This document shows, piece by piece, positions 35,401-45,036 of a DNA stretch of 64,000 nt (positions are counted from its first letter, which is position 1; the number at the start of each line of letters is the position of its first letter). This DNA is from Candidatus Muiribacterium halophilum (GTDB lineage: Bacteria > Muiribacteriota > Muiribacteriia > Muiribacteriales > Muiribacteriaceae), in NCBI GenBank assembly GCA_023228995.1, contig JALOAD010000005.1:77735-141734 (forward strand), given 5' to 3'. The position numbers were made by a program, and so were the translations under genes. The notes below the pieces were generated by a model. The model was not told where the DNA came from. It ran no database searches and was given only the letters and a program-made list of their open reading frames with translations.

Positions 35401-36340
35401 AATGACCTTTCTTTATTTCTTTTAATTGTGGAACTATTTCTTTACATTTTTCATCTGCGATTTCACATCTTGATGCAAATGGACAACCTGAATGTTTGGT
35501 AAATATATTATCTATATTACCAGAAATATTGTATAATTTCTCATTTTTATCCATATCTATACGAGGAACTGATTTTAAAAGTCCAATTGTATATGGATGC
35601 AAAGGATTTTCAAATAATTCTTCAACACTACATTCTTCCATAACTTTACCACAATACATAACAGTAACTCTATCACATATTTCAGCTACTACACCAAGAT
35701 CATGTGTTATAAACAATAAAGTTCTTCCTTCTTTTTTTGATAATTCAACTAAAAGTTCTAATATTTGAAGCTGAATTGTAACATCAAGTGCTGTTGTAGG
35801 CTCATCAGCTATTAAAAGGTCAGGATTGCAAGATAAAGCCATAGCAGTCATAACTCTTTGTCTCATTCCACCTGAAAAATTATGTGGATAATCATTTAAT
35901 CTACCTTCAGCTTCAGTTATACCAACTTTTTTTAATATATCACATGCTTTTATTCTAGCTTGTTTTTTTGAAATTTTCTGATGAAGCACAATAGCTTCTA
36001 TAATCTGTTCTCCAATACTTAATACTGGATTTAATGATGTCATAGGTTCCTGAAATATCATAGCTATTTCATTACCTCTTATCTTCCTCATATCTTCTTC
36101 TAAAATAGAAAGTATATCTTTTCCTTTAAACTCAATTTCCCCACTAATTATTTCACCGTTTTCAGGTAATAATCTTAAAATAGAAAGTGCTGTTACAGTT
36201 TTTCCAGAACCTGATTCTCCAACTATTCCGTGAATTGTTCCTTTTTTTAAATAAATATCAAAAGAATCTACAGCAAGTCCTTTTTTATCACCAATAGTAA
36301 ATTGAGTTTTGAGATTTTTTATTTTAAGTATATTTTCCAT
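35378..36340 (-). CDS. oppD: Oligopeptide ABC transporter ATPase OppD
   Basis: 320 residues: [14 protein letters not shown] Walker [30 protein letters not shown] signature, [14 protein letters not shown] Walker B, and the C-terminal Cys-rich peptide-family domain ([15 protein letters not shown]). It overlaps both neighbours, so expression is coupled with the permeases. Confidence 0.94.
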   Translation of the reverse strand: MENILKIKNLKTQFTIGDKKGLAVDSFDIYLKKGTIHGIVGESGSGKTVTALSILRLLPENGEIISGEIEFKGKDILSILEEDMRKIRGNEIAMIFQEPMTSLNPVLSIGEQIIEAIVLHQKISKKQARIKACDILKKVGITEAEGRLNDYPHNFSGGMRQRVMTAMALSCNPDLLIADEPTTALDVTIQLQILELLVELSKKEGRTLLFITHDLGVVAEICDRVTVMYCGKVMEECSVEELFENPLHPYTIGLLKSVPRIDMDKNEKLYNISGNIDNIFTKHSGCPFASRCEIADEKCKEIVPQLKEIKKGHYARCFKV

Positions 36341-37059
36341 TAAAAATATTTTTCCTTAAAATTTTTTATATTTTTTTTGAAATATAACTCAAAATACATA
36401 ATTATAAAATTCAGAAAAATAAGAAAAATACCTGGAATAAAAATTAACCACCAAGAAGAAAGAATATTTTCTCTAGCCTGCAAAAGTATATTACCAAAAG
36501 ATGGTTCTGGTTGCATGAATGTAAAACCAAGATAACCTAATGTAACTTCTGCTAGAATTATAAGTCCTAAAATATGAAAAAACATTGTAAAAAAAACACT
36601 GAATTTATCATTATTACTTAATTTAAAATTTAAAGATTTCAAAAAAAATAATATATTTATTGAAAAAACAATACCTGATATAAGATAAAAGTTATGAAAA
36701 TCAGAAAAAAGTAATATTAACAAAAGTATAAACATATTAAATGGAAATACAATCCATATATTTATAATATTCCATATAAATTTTTTAAATAAAATAAATA
36801 TAAATAATCCTATGGAAATAGATATTAAAGAACCTTTAATACCAGTTATAAGCGAGTTGTAAAGAGCTTTAATAATTCTAAATCTCATATCTCGACCAAG
36901 ACCATCTGTTCCAAATATATATTGGGAATTTGGTGCTTTTAAAAGATTTTCTATATCTGTAGAATATACAAGTCTTTCATTAATAATAAATGGTAAAATT
37001 AATATAAAAACAAGTATTAGCATTAATATTGTCGTTATTATAGTAGATTTATACTTCAT
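36340..37059 (-). CDS. Oligopeptide ABC permease OppC-like, shortened
   Basis: 239 residues, shorter than the usual about 300. It has an N-terminal helix, the OppC mark FGTDGLGRDMRFRII, and the EAA-like loop LGYLGFTFMQPEPSFGNILLQARENI followed by a last helix. Several helices appear trimmed or very diverged in the middle, where Phe/Ile-rich segments replace conserved ones. It overlaps OppB's stop by 11 bp. The operon position supports a functional permease. Confidence 0.8.
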   Translation of the reverse strand: MKYKSTIITTILMLILVFILILPFIINERLVYSTDIENLLKAPNSQYIFGTDGLGRDMRFRIIKALYNSLITGIKGSLISISIGLFIFILFKKFIWNIINIWIVFPFNMFILLLILLFSDFHNFYLISGIVFSINILFFLKSLNFKLSNNDKFSVFFTMFFHILGLIILAEVTLGYLGFTFMQPEPSFGNILLQARENILSSWWLIFIPGIFLIFLNFIIMYFELYFKKNIKNFKEKYF

Positions 37060-37918
37060 ATTTATACTTCCTCAGAATAAAATTTATAATCTGATTTATT
37101 GTGAATATAAAAATTGGAACATAAACAGAAAAAACAAATAAAACTGGCATATCCTGCGTTTTAAGTGAATTGTAAAAAAGCATTCCCGAACCTGGCCATA
37201 AAAATATGTTTTCTATCAATAATTGAATTGATAAAATAGATGGTATTATAAATCTTAAATCACTTAAAAATTTAAGTGAATATTCTTTTATATTTTTTAT
37301 TTTCTCAAGTCTCATTACAAATATAGAGAAAAAAAACAGTGTTAAACAAAAAACTGGTAAAAAAGCATGCATAAACATATCAGATAATTGAGCAAATAAA
37401 CCTAACTCCTCAAAAAAAGGAGATACTTTACCAGCTATTGGAAATATATGATTTTTTATTGATAAAAAATATATTATTACTATTGAAAATAAAACAAGTG
37501 AAATTCTAGTCATAAAAACTAGAAATATATTTAATGTTTTTTTAGCTATATGTTTTTTTAAAATAAAAAAACTTACTATATATACAAATACAATAGAAGT
37601 TAAAAAAAGATAAAGTGAATTTAATATTTTTGTATAATAAATTTCTTTAATATTAATAGTATTACCATAATAACTATTATTAAAATCAAATATTATTACT
37701 TTTTTTAAACTCTCAAATGTATTTAAAATAAAACCTTTATTAAACAAATATTCATTGCTAAACCTTTCCATATTATTAACATCATTTATTATTTTGGGAG
37801 TATTTGCTTCATTTAAACGATATTTTAAACCAAAATAAAATATTGAATTAATAATAATAAAAATTAAAAATATCCTAGCAATATATTTTGTTATTTCTTT
37901 TAAAATAGATTGTTTCAT
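37049..37918 (-). CDS. Oligopeptide ABC permease OppB-like
   Basis: 289 residues from the ATG at 37918 (MKQSILKEITKYIAR), chosen because GAGG lies a few bases upstream; an ATG four codons earlier lacks a ribosome site. Six hydrophobic helices and the OppB C-terminal motif NIFLWPGSGMLFYNSL (GxG region). The periplasmic loop after helix 1 is diverged. Forms the membrane channel with the OppC-like protein. Confidence 0.8.
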   Translation of the reverse strand: MKQSILKEITKYIARIFLIFIIINSIFYFGLKYRLNEANTPKIINDVNNMERFSNEYLFNKGFILNTFESLKKVIIFDFNNSYYGNTINIKEIYYTKILNSLYLFLTSIVFVYIVSFFILKKHIAKKTLNIFLVFMTRISLVLFSIVIIYFLSIKNHIFPIAGKVSPFFEELGLFAQLSDMFMHAFLPVFCLTLFFFSIFVMRLEKIKNIKEYSLKFLSDLRFIIPSILSIQLLIENIFLWPGSGMLFYNSLKTQDMPVLFVFSVYVPIFIFTINQIINFILRKYKYEV

Positions 37919-37958
37919 AAAAAACCTCATTAAATTCTATGAATAAATGCTTTGTATT

Positions 37959-39614
37959 TTAATAAACTACAGTTCTATAATTAACATACCATTCATGAAT
38001 ATCATTCAAGCCAAATTTGTCAGTATTAATACCTTTTATCTTTTTATTTGCTCCTCCAAGTATATCATCCACATAAAGAAAAGTATAAGGATAATCATTA
38101 ACAATAAGAGAATGTATTTCATGATAACATTCTTTTCTAATATCTCTATCAAAAGTAGTTCTAGCTTTATCCAAAAGTTCATCAACTTTTATATTTTTAT
38201 AAGAAACAAAATTCAAAGGTCCTTTTGAATGAAATGCACTGTAAATATCATCAGGATCATTTCCAAGATCCCATCCTATTATAACAGCATCAAACTTTTT
38301 AACTAAGACAAAATCTGAAAGAAGTGAATTCCATGATAAAGAAATAATATTAAGTTGAACTCCAATTCTTTTTAAATTTCTTTTTATAAATTTAAGAGCC
38401 ATATTTCTAATAGGTTCACTTACATCTACAACAGCATCAAATTCAAATTTTTTTCCATCTTTATCTAAAACGCCATCACCATCAGTATCTTCCCAACCTT
38501 CTTCTGAAAGAATCTCTATAGCTTTTGCCTGTTCATGAGGCAAAGCTGTTATTTCTGGATTATTTGCCCAAGAATTAATATAATATGGACCTTTTGCTAT
38601 TTCACCATAACCTTCTAAAACACCTTTTATAATTTCATCCTTGTTTATACCAAGAGATAAAGCTTCTCTAATCCTTTTATTATCAAAAGGTGGTTTTAAA
38701 TTGTTATAAGCAAGAAACATATAATGTTTACCACTATATCTCAAAGGAGTAATAAATTTTTTCTTTTCATTATCCATAAGAGATGAGAATTGAGTTGCAG
38801 TAAGTTCTGCTATATCATTTTTTTGAAGCAATGTATCTAAAAAAACTATACTTTGTTCTGGATTTATAGAAAAAATCATTTTATCAATATAAGCAGGTCT
38901 TCCGTGATAATTTTCCCATGAATGAAGAATTATCCTTTCATCAGAAACCCATTTTCCAAATCTATATCTACCTGTACCAACAGGTTCTCTGTTTTCTTTA
39001 GCTTTTACAAGTTCTGATGGACTATTGTATTTAGAAAATATATGTCTTGGAATAATTGGAACAGTCCATATATCAAGAGTTCTAGCATATGGTTGTTTAT
39101 AAGATACTTTTATTTGATAATCATTAAGAACTTTAAAATCACTAATATAATCAAAAACTGGATAATGTTGACTAATATTGCCACTATCATCAGAATAATC
39201 TTTGAATTTCATAATTGTATCATAAGTGTATTTAACATCATAAGCATTAAACATCATACCATCATGCCATCTGACATTTTTTTTGAGATGAAATATTATT
39301 CCCATTCCCTGATCTGTAAATTCCCAGTTTTCAGCAAGTACACCTATAATATCATCTTTTTCATATTTAATAAGTCCTTCATAAATCATTGATGCTACTT
39401 TAATTGAAGTAACATCATTCATAAGTAAAGGGTTTAATGTAAGAGGTTCTCTTGTTATTGCATAAACAATATATCCTCCATTTTCAGGAACAATCTCTGC
39501 CTCATTTTTTTTAATAATGTTATTTTTATTATTAACTTTTTTATTATTATCGCAACCCAAAAAGGACATAGCCATAATTATAAGGAATAAGAGCAATAAA
39601 CAAATTCTACGCAT
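37959..39614 (-). CDS. Lipoprotein peptide-binding protein (SBP family 5), second copy
   Basis: Extracytoplasmic solute-binding protein delivering peptides to the OppBCDF transporter. 551 residues with a lipobox (LLFLIIMAMSFLGC, Cys21). Family-5 pattern: VYAITREPLTLNPLL, ENWEFTDQGMGIIFHLKKNVRWHDG, EPVGTGRYRF, and the DTDGDGVLDKDGKK metal-loop-like repeat. The C-terminal PYTFLYVDD is typical. It is separated from the first copy by 8 bp. Confidence 0.93.
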   Translation of the reverse strand: MRRICLLLLFLIIMAMSFLGCDNNKKVNNKNNIIKKNEAEIVPENGGYIVYAITREPLTLNPLLMNDVTSIKVASMIYEGLIKYEKDDIIGVLAENWEFTDQGMGIIFHLKKNVRWHDGMMFNAYDVKYTYDTIMKFKDYSDDSGNISQHYPVFDYISDFKVLNDYQIKVSYKQPYARTLDIWTVPIIPRHIFSKYNSPSELVKAKENREPVGTGRYRFGKWVSDERIILHSWENYHGRPAYIDKMIFSINPEQSIVFLDTLLQKNDIAELTATQFSSLMDNEKKKFITPLRYSGKHYMFLAYNNLKPPFDNKRIREALSLGINKDEIIKGVLEGYGEIAKGPYYINSWANNPEITALPHEQAKAIEILSEEGWEDTDGDGVLDKDGKKFEFDAVVDVSEPIRNMALKFIKRNLKRIGVQLNIISLSWNSLLSDFVLVKKFDAVIIGWDLGNDPDDIYSAFHSKGPLNFVSYKNIKVDELLDKARTTFDRDIRKECYHEIHSLIVNDYPYTFLYVDDILGGANKKIKGINTDKFGLNDIHEWYVNYRTVVY

Positions 39615-39622
39615 TTTTCCCC

Positions 39623-41497
39623 CTACTTATACTTGATACTGTTTTCTGGAACAAACCATTTTTCAAAATTATAAAAAAGACTGTTTCCTTCAATTTTAAT
39701 TCCTTTGAATCTTTTTTCTAAAACAGTAAGACTATCTTCTGAAACAAGAAAAGTGTAAGGCTGATCATCTGCTATAAGCTTATGAACCTCCCAGTATTTT
39801 TGTTTTCTATCTTCCTGATCAAATGTAAATCTTGCCTGTTCAAGTAAATTATCAACTTTTTCATTTTTATATCTCATAAAATTAAATGAAGTAGGATGTT
39901 TTTCATTTGGAATATTATCAGAATGCCAAATATTGTAAATATCAGGATCCATTCCAAGACTCCATCCCAAAAGAACTGAATCATAATCACCTATATCCTG
40001 AAGATGCAAAAAATTACCCCATTCTTCAAGTTTTGTCCTACATTCTACACCAATTTGTTTCCAATAATCACTAATTATATTAACCATATATTCCCGAGTT
40101 TTATTACCATTATTTGTCATAAGTTCAACAATAAGTTTTTTTCCTTCTTTGTCAAGTATTCCATCACCATCTGAATCAATCCAACCGTTTTTGGCTAAAA
40201 TATCTTTTGCTTTTTTTATACTAAATTCCAAAGGCATAAGGTCATTATTATATGCCCATGAAACTATAGGAAAAGGTCCTGTAACTCTTTTAGCCATTCC
40301 ATAAAAAACATTATCGATAATTGAATTTACATCAATCGCAATTCCTAGAGCATTTCTAATTTCAACATTATCAAAAGGAGGTTTATTACAATTATAAGCT
40401 ACATAAGAATAGTAATTTGAACTTGGAAGCTGATAAACTTTAAATCTTTCATTAAATTCCTCAGTATTAATCTGTTTTTTGTATTGATCAGGTGTCATTG
40501 GCATATAATCAAGTAGTCCATTTTTTAAATCTAAAAACTGTTGAGATTTATCAGGAATTATCTTTATCATTACTTTGTCAAGATATGGTCTTCCTTCAAA
40601 AAACTTTTTATTACTTTCCAAAATTATATACTCATCAGCACTCCATTGACTTAAAACATAAGAACCAGTACCAACAGGTTTTCTATTGAATTTTGAAGTT
40701 GTAACATCTTCATTTTCAAGAATATGCTTAGGAACAATATCCATCATCCATGATTCCAAAGCAGGTGCAAATGGTTTAAAATATTGAACTTTCACTTTAT
40801 ATCTATCTATTATTTCTACAGATTTTATCATATTATAATCAGATCTTCTAGGAGAACCAACATCAGGATCAACAATTTTTTGATAAGTAAACAAAACATC
40901 CGCAGATGTAAAATCCACACCATCACTCCATTTTATATTGTCTTTAATATAAAAAACAATATCATATCTGCTATCTACAAAAACAACACAAGGATTTAAT
41001 TTTAACCATTTTTCCTTTTCACTATTATCAACATCATTGTTATATATAACTTCAAGAATTTTATTTTCCTCACAATCTATTCCTTTATAATAATTTATTG
41101 TATTAACGCTAGAAAAAACACTTTTATTCTCATTATATAATTTTTTTAAAAAATCTGTATTTTTATCACTTTCATTATCAATATGAACCATAAGAATATT
41201 TTTATTTTCGATAAATTCCCATTTTTCTGCCATATCAGGTATAATTTCTCTTTTTGGACTATATTTTATAAGACCGCTAAAAACATAAGAAATAATATCA
41301 CCAGAAGCACTATCTGTATAAAGCAAAGGGTTTAAAGTCACCGCATCTCCAATAGAAGCATATACAAAAGTATCTCCATAAACAGGTTCTTGAAATTCTC
41401 CTGTTTCATTGCTTTTTTCGTCTTTTTTCTCTCCGCAACCACAAACAAAAAAAGCAAAAAAAACAATTAATAAATAATTTATTATTTTTATTTTCAT
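39623..41497 (-). CDS. Lipoprotein peptide-binding protein (SBP family 5), first copy with insertion
   Basis: 624 residues, lipobox LIVFFAFFVCGC. Same family as its neighbour: VYASIGDAVTLNPLL, NIKWSDGVDFTSADV, KPVGTGSYVL, DSDGDGILDKEGKK, PYTFLVSEDSL. Relative to the 551-residue paralogue it carries an extra segment of roughly 70-80 residues (about 105-180, with two Cys) between AEKWEFIENKNILMV and FYIKDNIKW. Two binding proteins for one transporter suggest wider peptide range. Confidence 0.92.
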   Translation of the reverse strand: MKIKIINYLLIVFFAFFVCGCGEKKDEKSNETGEFQEPVYGDTFVYASIGDAVTLNPLLYTDSASGDIISYVFSGLIKYSPKREIIPDMAEKWEFIENKNILMVHIDNESDKNTDFLKKLYNENKSVFSSVNTINYYKGIDCEENKILEVIYNNDVDNSEKEKWLKLNPCVVFVDSRYDIVFYIKDNIKWSDGVDFTSADVLFTYQKIVDPDVGSPRRSDYNMIKSVEIIDRYKVKVQYFKPFAPALESWMMDIVPKHILENEDVTTSKFNRKPVGTGSYVLSQWSADEYIILESNKKFFEGRPYLDKVMIKIIPDKSQQFLDLKNGLLDYMPMTPDQYKKQINTEEFNERFKVYQLPSSNYYSYVAYNCNKPPFDNVEIRNALGIAIDVNSIIDNVFYGMAKRVTGPFPIVSWAYNNDLMPLEFSIKKAKDILAKNGWIDSDGDGILDKEGKKLIVELMTNNGNKTREYMVNIISDYWKQIGVECRTKLEEWGNFLHLQDIGDYDSVLLGWSLGMDPDIYNIWHSDNIPNEKHPTSFNFMRYKNEKVDNLLEQARFTFDQEDRKQKYWEVHKLIADDQPYTFLVSEDSLTVLEKRFKGIKIEGNSLFYNFEKWFVPENSIKYK

Positions 41498-41617
41498 TTT
41501 CAGCCCCTCAAAAATTAAAACAAATTGAAAAATATTAAAATATATAGTTTAAAAAAAATTTCCCAAAGAAAATATACCAGAAAAATTGGAATTTTTCAAA
41601 AGATGTGTTTAATAAAA

Positions 41618-41647
41618 AAAAAGGCAGGAATAAAATCCTGCCTTTTT
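41618..41647 (-). terminator. Terminator after the clostripain-type gene
   Basis: 12-bp stem (AAAAAGGCAGGA and TCCTGCCTTTTT), loop of 6, T-run on the minus strand, 20 bp after the stop. Confidence 0.9.
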
Positions 41648-41666
41648 AAAATTTATAAAAATAAAT

Positions 41667-43052
41667 TTATTTTAAAAGATTGACCTGATTAACAATAGCC
41701 ATAAGATCAGAATATACTTCTGGTCTTTCAGAAGCTCTTTCATTAACTAGTTCATTAAGTTCTTTATCACCAAGTTCGATACTTCTGATAATGTTTTTAG
41801 CATAAGCTTCTTCATTTTCAGTATTTATTGAATTTTCAAAATTTTGAACAATAGCAACTGCATCTCTGTTTCCATAATAAGCCTGAAGAAGTTCATCCCA
41901 AGCAGTATTTTTAGCAAATTCAGTATAAATATAATGTGATTTATATTCATGTGATTTTGGAGCATAAATAGCAAGTCCATTAGAATTTTTAACTTTATCT
42001 GCCTGCCACATTGAAAGAATAACACTTGAATTTACAGCATCTATAACACCATTAGCTGCAACTTTAACTGAATTGCTTGAAGAATTATCTTTTACAATCT
42101 GTGCAAAGTGAATAAGATCTTTATAAAATGAATAAGCATAACTCTGAGCTCCAGTCATAGCTTTTCCAAATGCAACAAAATCATTTGATTTAATAATAGC
42201 TGCTGCAAAAGCATCTATAGCTTCTTGAATTCTACCAACTTTAGCTACATAAGATGAAGCCTGAGTACAAGTGCTTGGTCCCCACCAGTTTGACTGACCT
42301 TCATAAGATGCCATATAAGCTTCAACAAGTTTTCTTGAAATAACAGCTGTACTTGCAGTTGGATTATCAACAATAGCACCCATAGCACCAACATAATCCC
42401 AACCATCTCCAGGTTCGGTTTCTTCAGAAGCAACAAGAATATCAACTGTTTCTTCCATTTGAGCCTGAATTTCTACCATTCCCATAAGACAAGCATCAAA
42501 AGCAACAATATCAACTTTTCTACCAATATGTGCAGCCATTCCATCAGCAGCTTTTTTCATACCAATAGAATCAATATGATTACCTGATTGATCATCATAA
42601 GAAATACCTTTAACTGCTTGTATTTCACCTTCTTTTACCCAACCAGCTCCATGATTCCAATAAACATAAAGATATCTATTTGCTGGATAATTATCAGCTC
42701 CCCATTTAAAAAAATCAACAGCTTCTTCCCATGAACCCATATCAACTTCACCACAATCCATAACAACCTGTGATCCAATAGTTGATAAATTGTTTTTAGT
42801 TACATAATATCTTTTAGTACCAGTCCAATTACCATTTGAAGTATCATAACCTTCAGCTCTGTCTAATTGTACAAGTATGTTGACATTTTCATCTGATCCA
42901 ATTTTTTCACATTCTTTAAGATCTGCAATTCCAAATCTTTCAAGATTGTTATCAGCATTAAGAAATACCATAACAGTCCATTCTTTTGTTGCTGCAAATG
43001 AGTTAGTTGCTAGAATAGCAATTGCGAGTAAAACAAACATTACTTTTTTCAT
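41667..43052 (-). CDS. Secreted clostripain-type cysteine protease (peptidase C11)
   Basis: 461 residues with signal peptide (VMFVLLAIAILATNSFA). C11 features: WTVMVFLNADNNLE, catalytic His in YWNHGAGW (near residue 134), catalytic Cys in FDACLMGMVE (near 194), EETEPGDGWDY. Cleaves after basic residues in characterised members; some are self-activating by internal cleavage. The base composition is richer in GC than neighbours, as expected for a well-expressed exported enzyme. Single-gene unit with an 18-bp palindrome upstream. Confidence 0.92.
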   Translation of the reverse strand: MKKVMFVLLAIAILATNSFAATKEWTVMVFLNADNNLERFGIADLKECEKIGSDENVNILVQLDRAEGYDTSNGNWTGTKRYYVTKNNLSTIGSQVVMDCGEVDMGSWEEAVDFFKWGADNYPANRYLYVYWNHGAGWVKEGEIQAVKGISYDDQSGNHIDSIGMKKAADGMAAHIGRKVDIVAFDACLMGMVEIQAQMEETVDILVASEETEPGDGWDYVGAMGAIVDNPTASTAVISRKLVEAYMASYEGQSNWWGPSTCTQASSYVAKVGRIQEAIDAFAAAIIKSNDFVAFGKAMTGAQSYAYSFYKDLIHFAQIVKDNSSSNSVKVAANGVIDAVNSSVILSMWQADKVKNSNGLAIYAPKSHEYKSHYIYTEFAKNTAWDELLQAYYGNRDAVAIVQNFENSINTENEEAYAKNIIRSIELGDKELNELVNERASERPEVYSDLMAIVNQVNLLK

Positions 43053-43112
43053 AATTTTCTCCCTACTATATACTTTTTGGCTTCAGAATACGATTTTACT
43101 CTGCTTTTTTTA

Positions 43113-43130
43113 AGCAGAAACGTTTCTGCT
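43113..43130. promoter_or_regulatory. 18-bp perfect palindrome, likely operator
   Basis: AGCAGAAACGTTTCTGCT, 60 bp before the protease ATG. The central AAACGTTT resembles LacI/CcpA-family operators. A second arm CTGCTT (43101-43106) pairs alternatively with AAGCAG (43112-43117). Confidence 0.5.
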
Positions 43131-43242
43131 AGCACTGATTGAAATAATTATAAAGGATATTTTTACATTTTACAAGATTTTTTTTAATTTATATTTCACT
43201 AAACCCTTATCTTCTTCCTATTCACTATATCACGCTTTATCT

Positions 43243-43358
43243 GTCACAGTTTCATCTGTCACGCTTTTTGTACTTTTTTTCCAGCTTCACCCTTTCACTA
43301 CTTTAAAACAGATCCCGGCTCAGAATCATACCGGGATGACAGCCTAAGAAACTGTGAC
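43243..43358. repeat. 116-bp element with 11-bp terminal inverted repeats
   Basis: GTCACAGTTTC at one end and GAAACTGTGAC at the other, perfectly complementary, enclosing the CCCGG hairpin copy 3 and CACCCTTTCAC (43288-43298). It resembles a small non-coding palindromic element (MITE- or REP-like). Confidence 0.55.
43305..43341. repeat. Dispersed CCCGG element, copy 3
   Basis: Stem ATCCCGG (43312-43318) and CCGGGAT (43331-43337), flanked by AAAACAG and GACAG. The best-preserved copy. Confidence 0.8.
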
Positions 43359-43432
43359 TGCAATTTATTCTACGAAAAAATTGTTTGTGACAAGAGTCTT
43401 CGACTCTCCGGTGACAAAATAACTTTGTTTTT

Positions 43433-43458
43433 TATCACGCTTTGTCTGTCACGCTTTT
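43433..43458. repeat. Direct repeat with 43228-43252
   Basis: TATCACGCTTTGTCTGTCAC continuing into GCTTTT; the other copy differs at about two positions. A half-copy (CATCTGTCACGCTTTT) is at 43253-43268. It touches the recO stop. Confidence 0.7.
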
Positions 43459-44164
43459 AATTAACTTTATAATGAAAATGCCATTTTAAATATTCGTTTA
43501 CAACTGCTAAAACTTTATTAGCTCTATCACCATAAATTATTTTTTTAATATCATAATCCCATCTTAATACAAAATCAATATCTTTAGTAACCTGACTTGA
43601 AACTCTAAAAGTTCCACCTTCACAACATTCTCCAATACAATTAGTACAATAAAGTTGAGATTCTTGAATATTAATAAGATATTCATCGGATTTTTCATTT
43701 TTACAAATACAAGTTCCAAAACAAGGATAATGTCCTAAAAGATATAAAAATTTAAGAATAAAAGAAGAATAAATAAAATCAGTTTCAGTTATAGAATTGA
43801 TTTCAATAAATGTTAAAAAATTTGATAACATAATAAAAAGTTTTATATTTATATAATCATCAGGAACAAGTCTATATATTATACCTGCAAATTTACAGGC
43901 TAAATCATAACTTTCATAAGAATTTACAGTAAAATGTTTTTCTAAATCAGCAGATTTTATCGAATAAAGACTTTTGCCTTCTCTTAAAATAAATGAAGTT
44001 TTTGAAAAAAGCATAATTGCTTCTCTATCATGGGATTTGAAAGTTTTTACACCTTTTGCTGCTAAAGCGATTTTGCCCGCTATATCTGTATAAATTACAA
44101 TTACTTTATCTTTTTCTTTAAGATCATGAGAATTTATAACTATACCTTTACAGTTTAATTCCAA
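43457..44164 (-). CDS. recO: DNA repair protein RecO
   Basis: RecF-pathway mediator that loads RecA on SSB-coated DNA. 235 residues: N-terminal OB fold (CKGIVINSHDLKEKDKVIVIYT), helical body, and a zinc-type Cys cluster (CFGTCICKN, YCTNCIGECC). Overlaps the end of era by 10 bp, a common gene order. Confidence 0.93.
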   Translation of the reverse strand: MELNCKGIVINSHDLKEKDKVIVIYTDIAGKIALAAKGVKTFKSHDREAIMLFSKTSFILREGKSLYSIKSADLEKHFTVNSYESYDLACKFAGIIYRLVPDDYINIKLFIMLSNFLTFIEINSITETDFIYSSFILKFLYLLGHYPCFGTCICKNEKSDEYLINIQESQLYCTNCIGECCEGGTFRVSSQVTKDIDFVLRWDYDIKKIIYGDRANKVLAVVNEYLKWHFHYKVN

Positions 44165-45036
44165 CTGCCTATATCCTTTTTCATCTTTTCGATAATTGTA
44201 GGATCATTAAACCATTTTTTACTAACTTTAACCTGAAGTCTAATAAATATTTGTTTTTGGAAAAATTCTTCAAGTTTAATTCTTGTTCTTTGTGAAAGTT
44301 TTTTTATTAAACTACCACCTTTACCGACAACTATGCCTTTTTGAGTTTCTCTTGCTACATATATAGTTCCTTCGATACGAATGATTTTTTCTTCTTCTTT
44401 CATTGAATCTATATCAATATATATTTCATGAGGTATTTCATCTTTTAAAACACTTAAAGCAGTTTCTCTTATATATTCCTTTACAATAAATCTTTCGCTT
44501 CTATCTGTCATATATTCTTGATTATAATAAAATTCTTCAACTTCTGGAATTTGAGCAATTATCTTTTCTTTAAGAAAATCAACTCCTTTTCCTGTAGTAG
44601 CTGATATTGCACTAAAATCCCATCCTTTTTCTTCAGCTATTTTTTTCCATATTTTTTTACCAAGATCACTTTCATCTATTTTATTTAAAACCATAAAAAT
44701 ATTTTTTTTATCTTTAAGCAATTCAAAAAGATCTTCATAATCCTGCGGGAAATCTTTTTGATCTATCATAAAAAGCACAATATCAGAATCTTTTAAACCA
44801 TCATTGATTTCTGTAATCATTTTTTGTTGAAGTGAATTTTTTGGCTGTAAAAAACCTGGTAAATCCTGAAATATTATTTGAATATTTTCACTATTGTATA
44901 TTGCAAAAATTCTTTCTCTTGTTGTCTGAGGTTTATTTGAAGTAATACAAATATGTTCGCCAATATATTTATTTATTAAAGTAGATTTCCCAACATTCGG
45001 TTTGCCAATTAATCCAACATATCCAGCTTTTTTCAT
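44155..45036 (-). CDS. era: GTPase Era
   Basis: Ribosome-assembly GTPase binding the 3' end of 16S rRNA. 293 residues: G1 GLIGKPNVGKSTLIN, G2 TTRERIFAI, G3 DLPGF, G4 NKID, then a C-terminal KH domain (VGKGGSLIKKLSQRTRIKLEEFF). Overlaps the upstream gene by 4 bp. Confidence 0.97.
   Translation of the reverse strand: MKKAGYVGLIGKPNVGKSTLINKYIGEHICITSNKPQTTRERIFAIYNSENIQIIFQDLPGFLQPKNSLQQKMITEINDGLKDSDIVLFMIDQKDFPQDYEDLFELLKDKKNIFMVLNKIDESDLGKKIWKKIAEEKGWDFSAISATTGKGVDFLKEKIIAQIPEVEEFYYNQEYMTDRSERFIVKEYIRETALSVLKDEIPHEIYIDIDSMKEEEKIIRIEGTIYVARETQKGIVVGKGGSLIKKLSQRTRIKLEEFFQKQIFIRLQVKVSKKWFNDPTIIEKMKKDIGSWN

Larger units (their letters stand above)
43053..43456. other. Spacer rich in repeats between the protease gene and recO
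   Basis: No gene. It contains the protease promoter region with an 18-bp palindrome (43113-43130), direct repeats of TATCACGCTTTRTCTGTCAC (43228 and 43433), an 11-bp long-range inverted repeat (43243-43253 with 43348-43358) enclosing a CCCGG element, and a AGAGTC/GACTCT hairpin (43393-43407). Confidence 0.7.

Noticed and set aside
43053-43456. Insertion sequence or transposase remnant
   Set aside because: Inverted repeats are present but there is no coding remnant of a transposase; only a non-coding element can be claimed.
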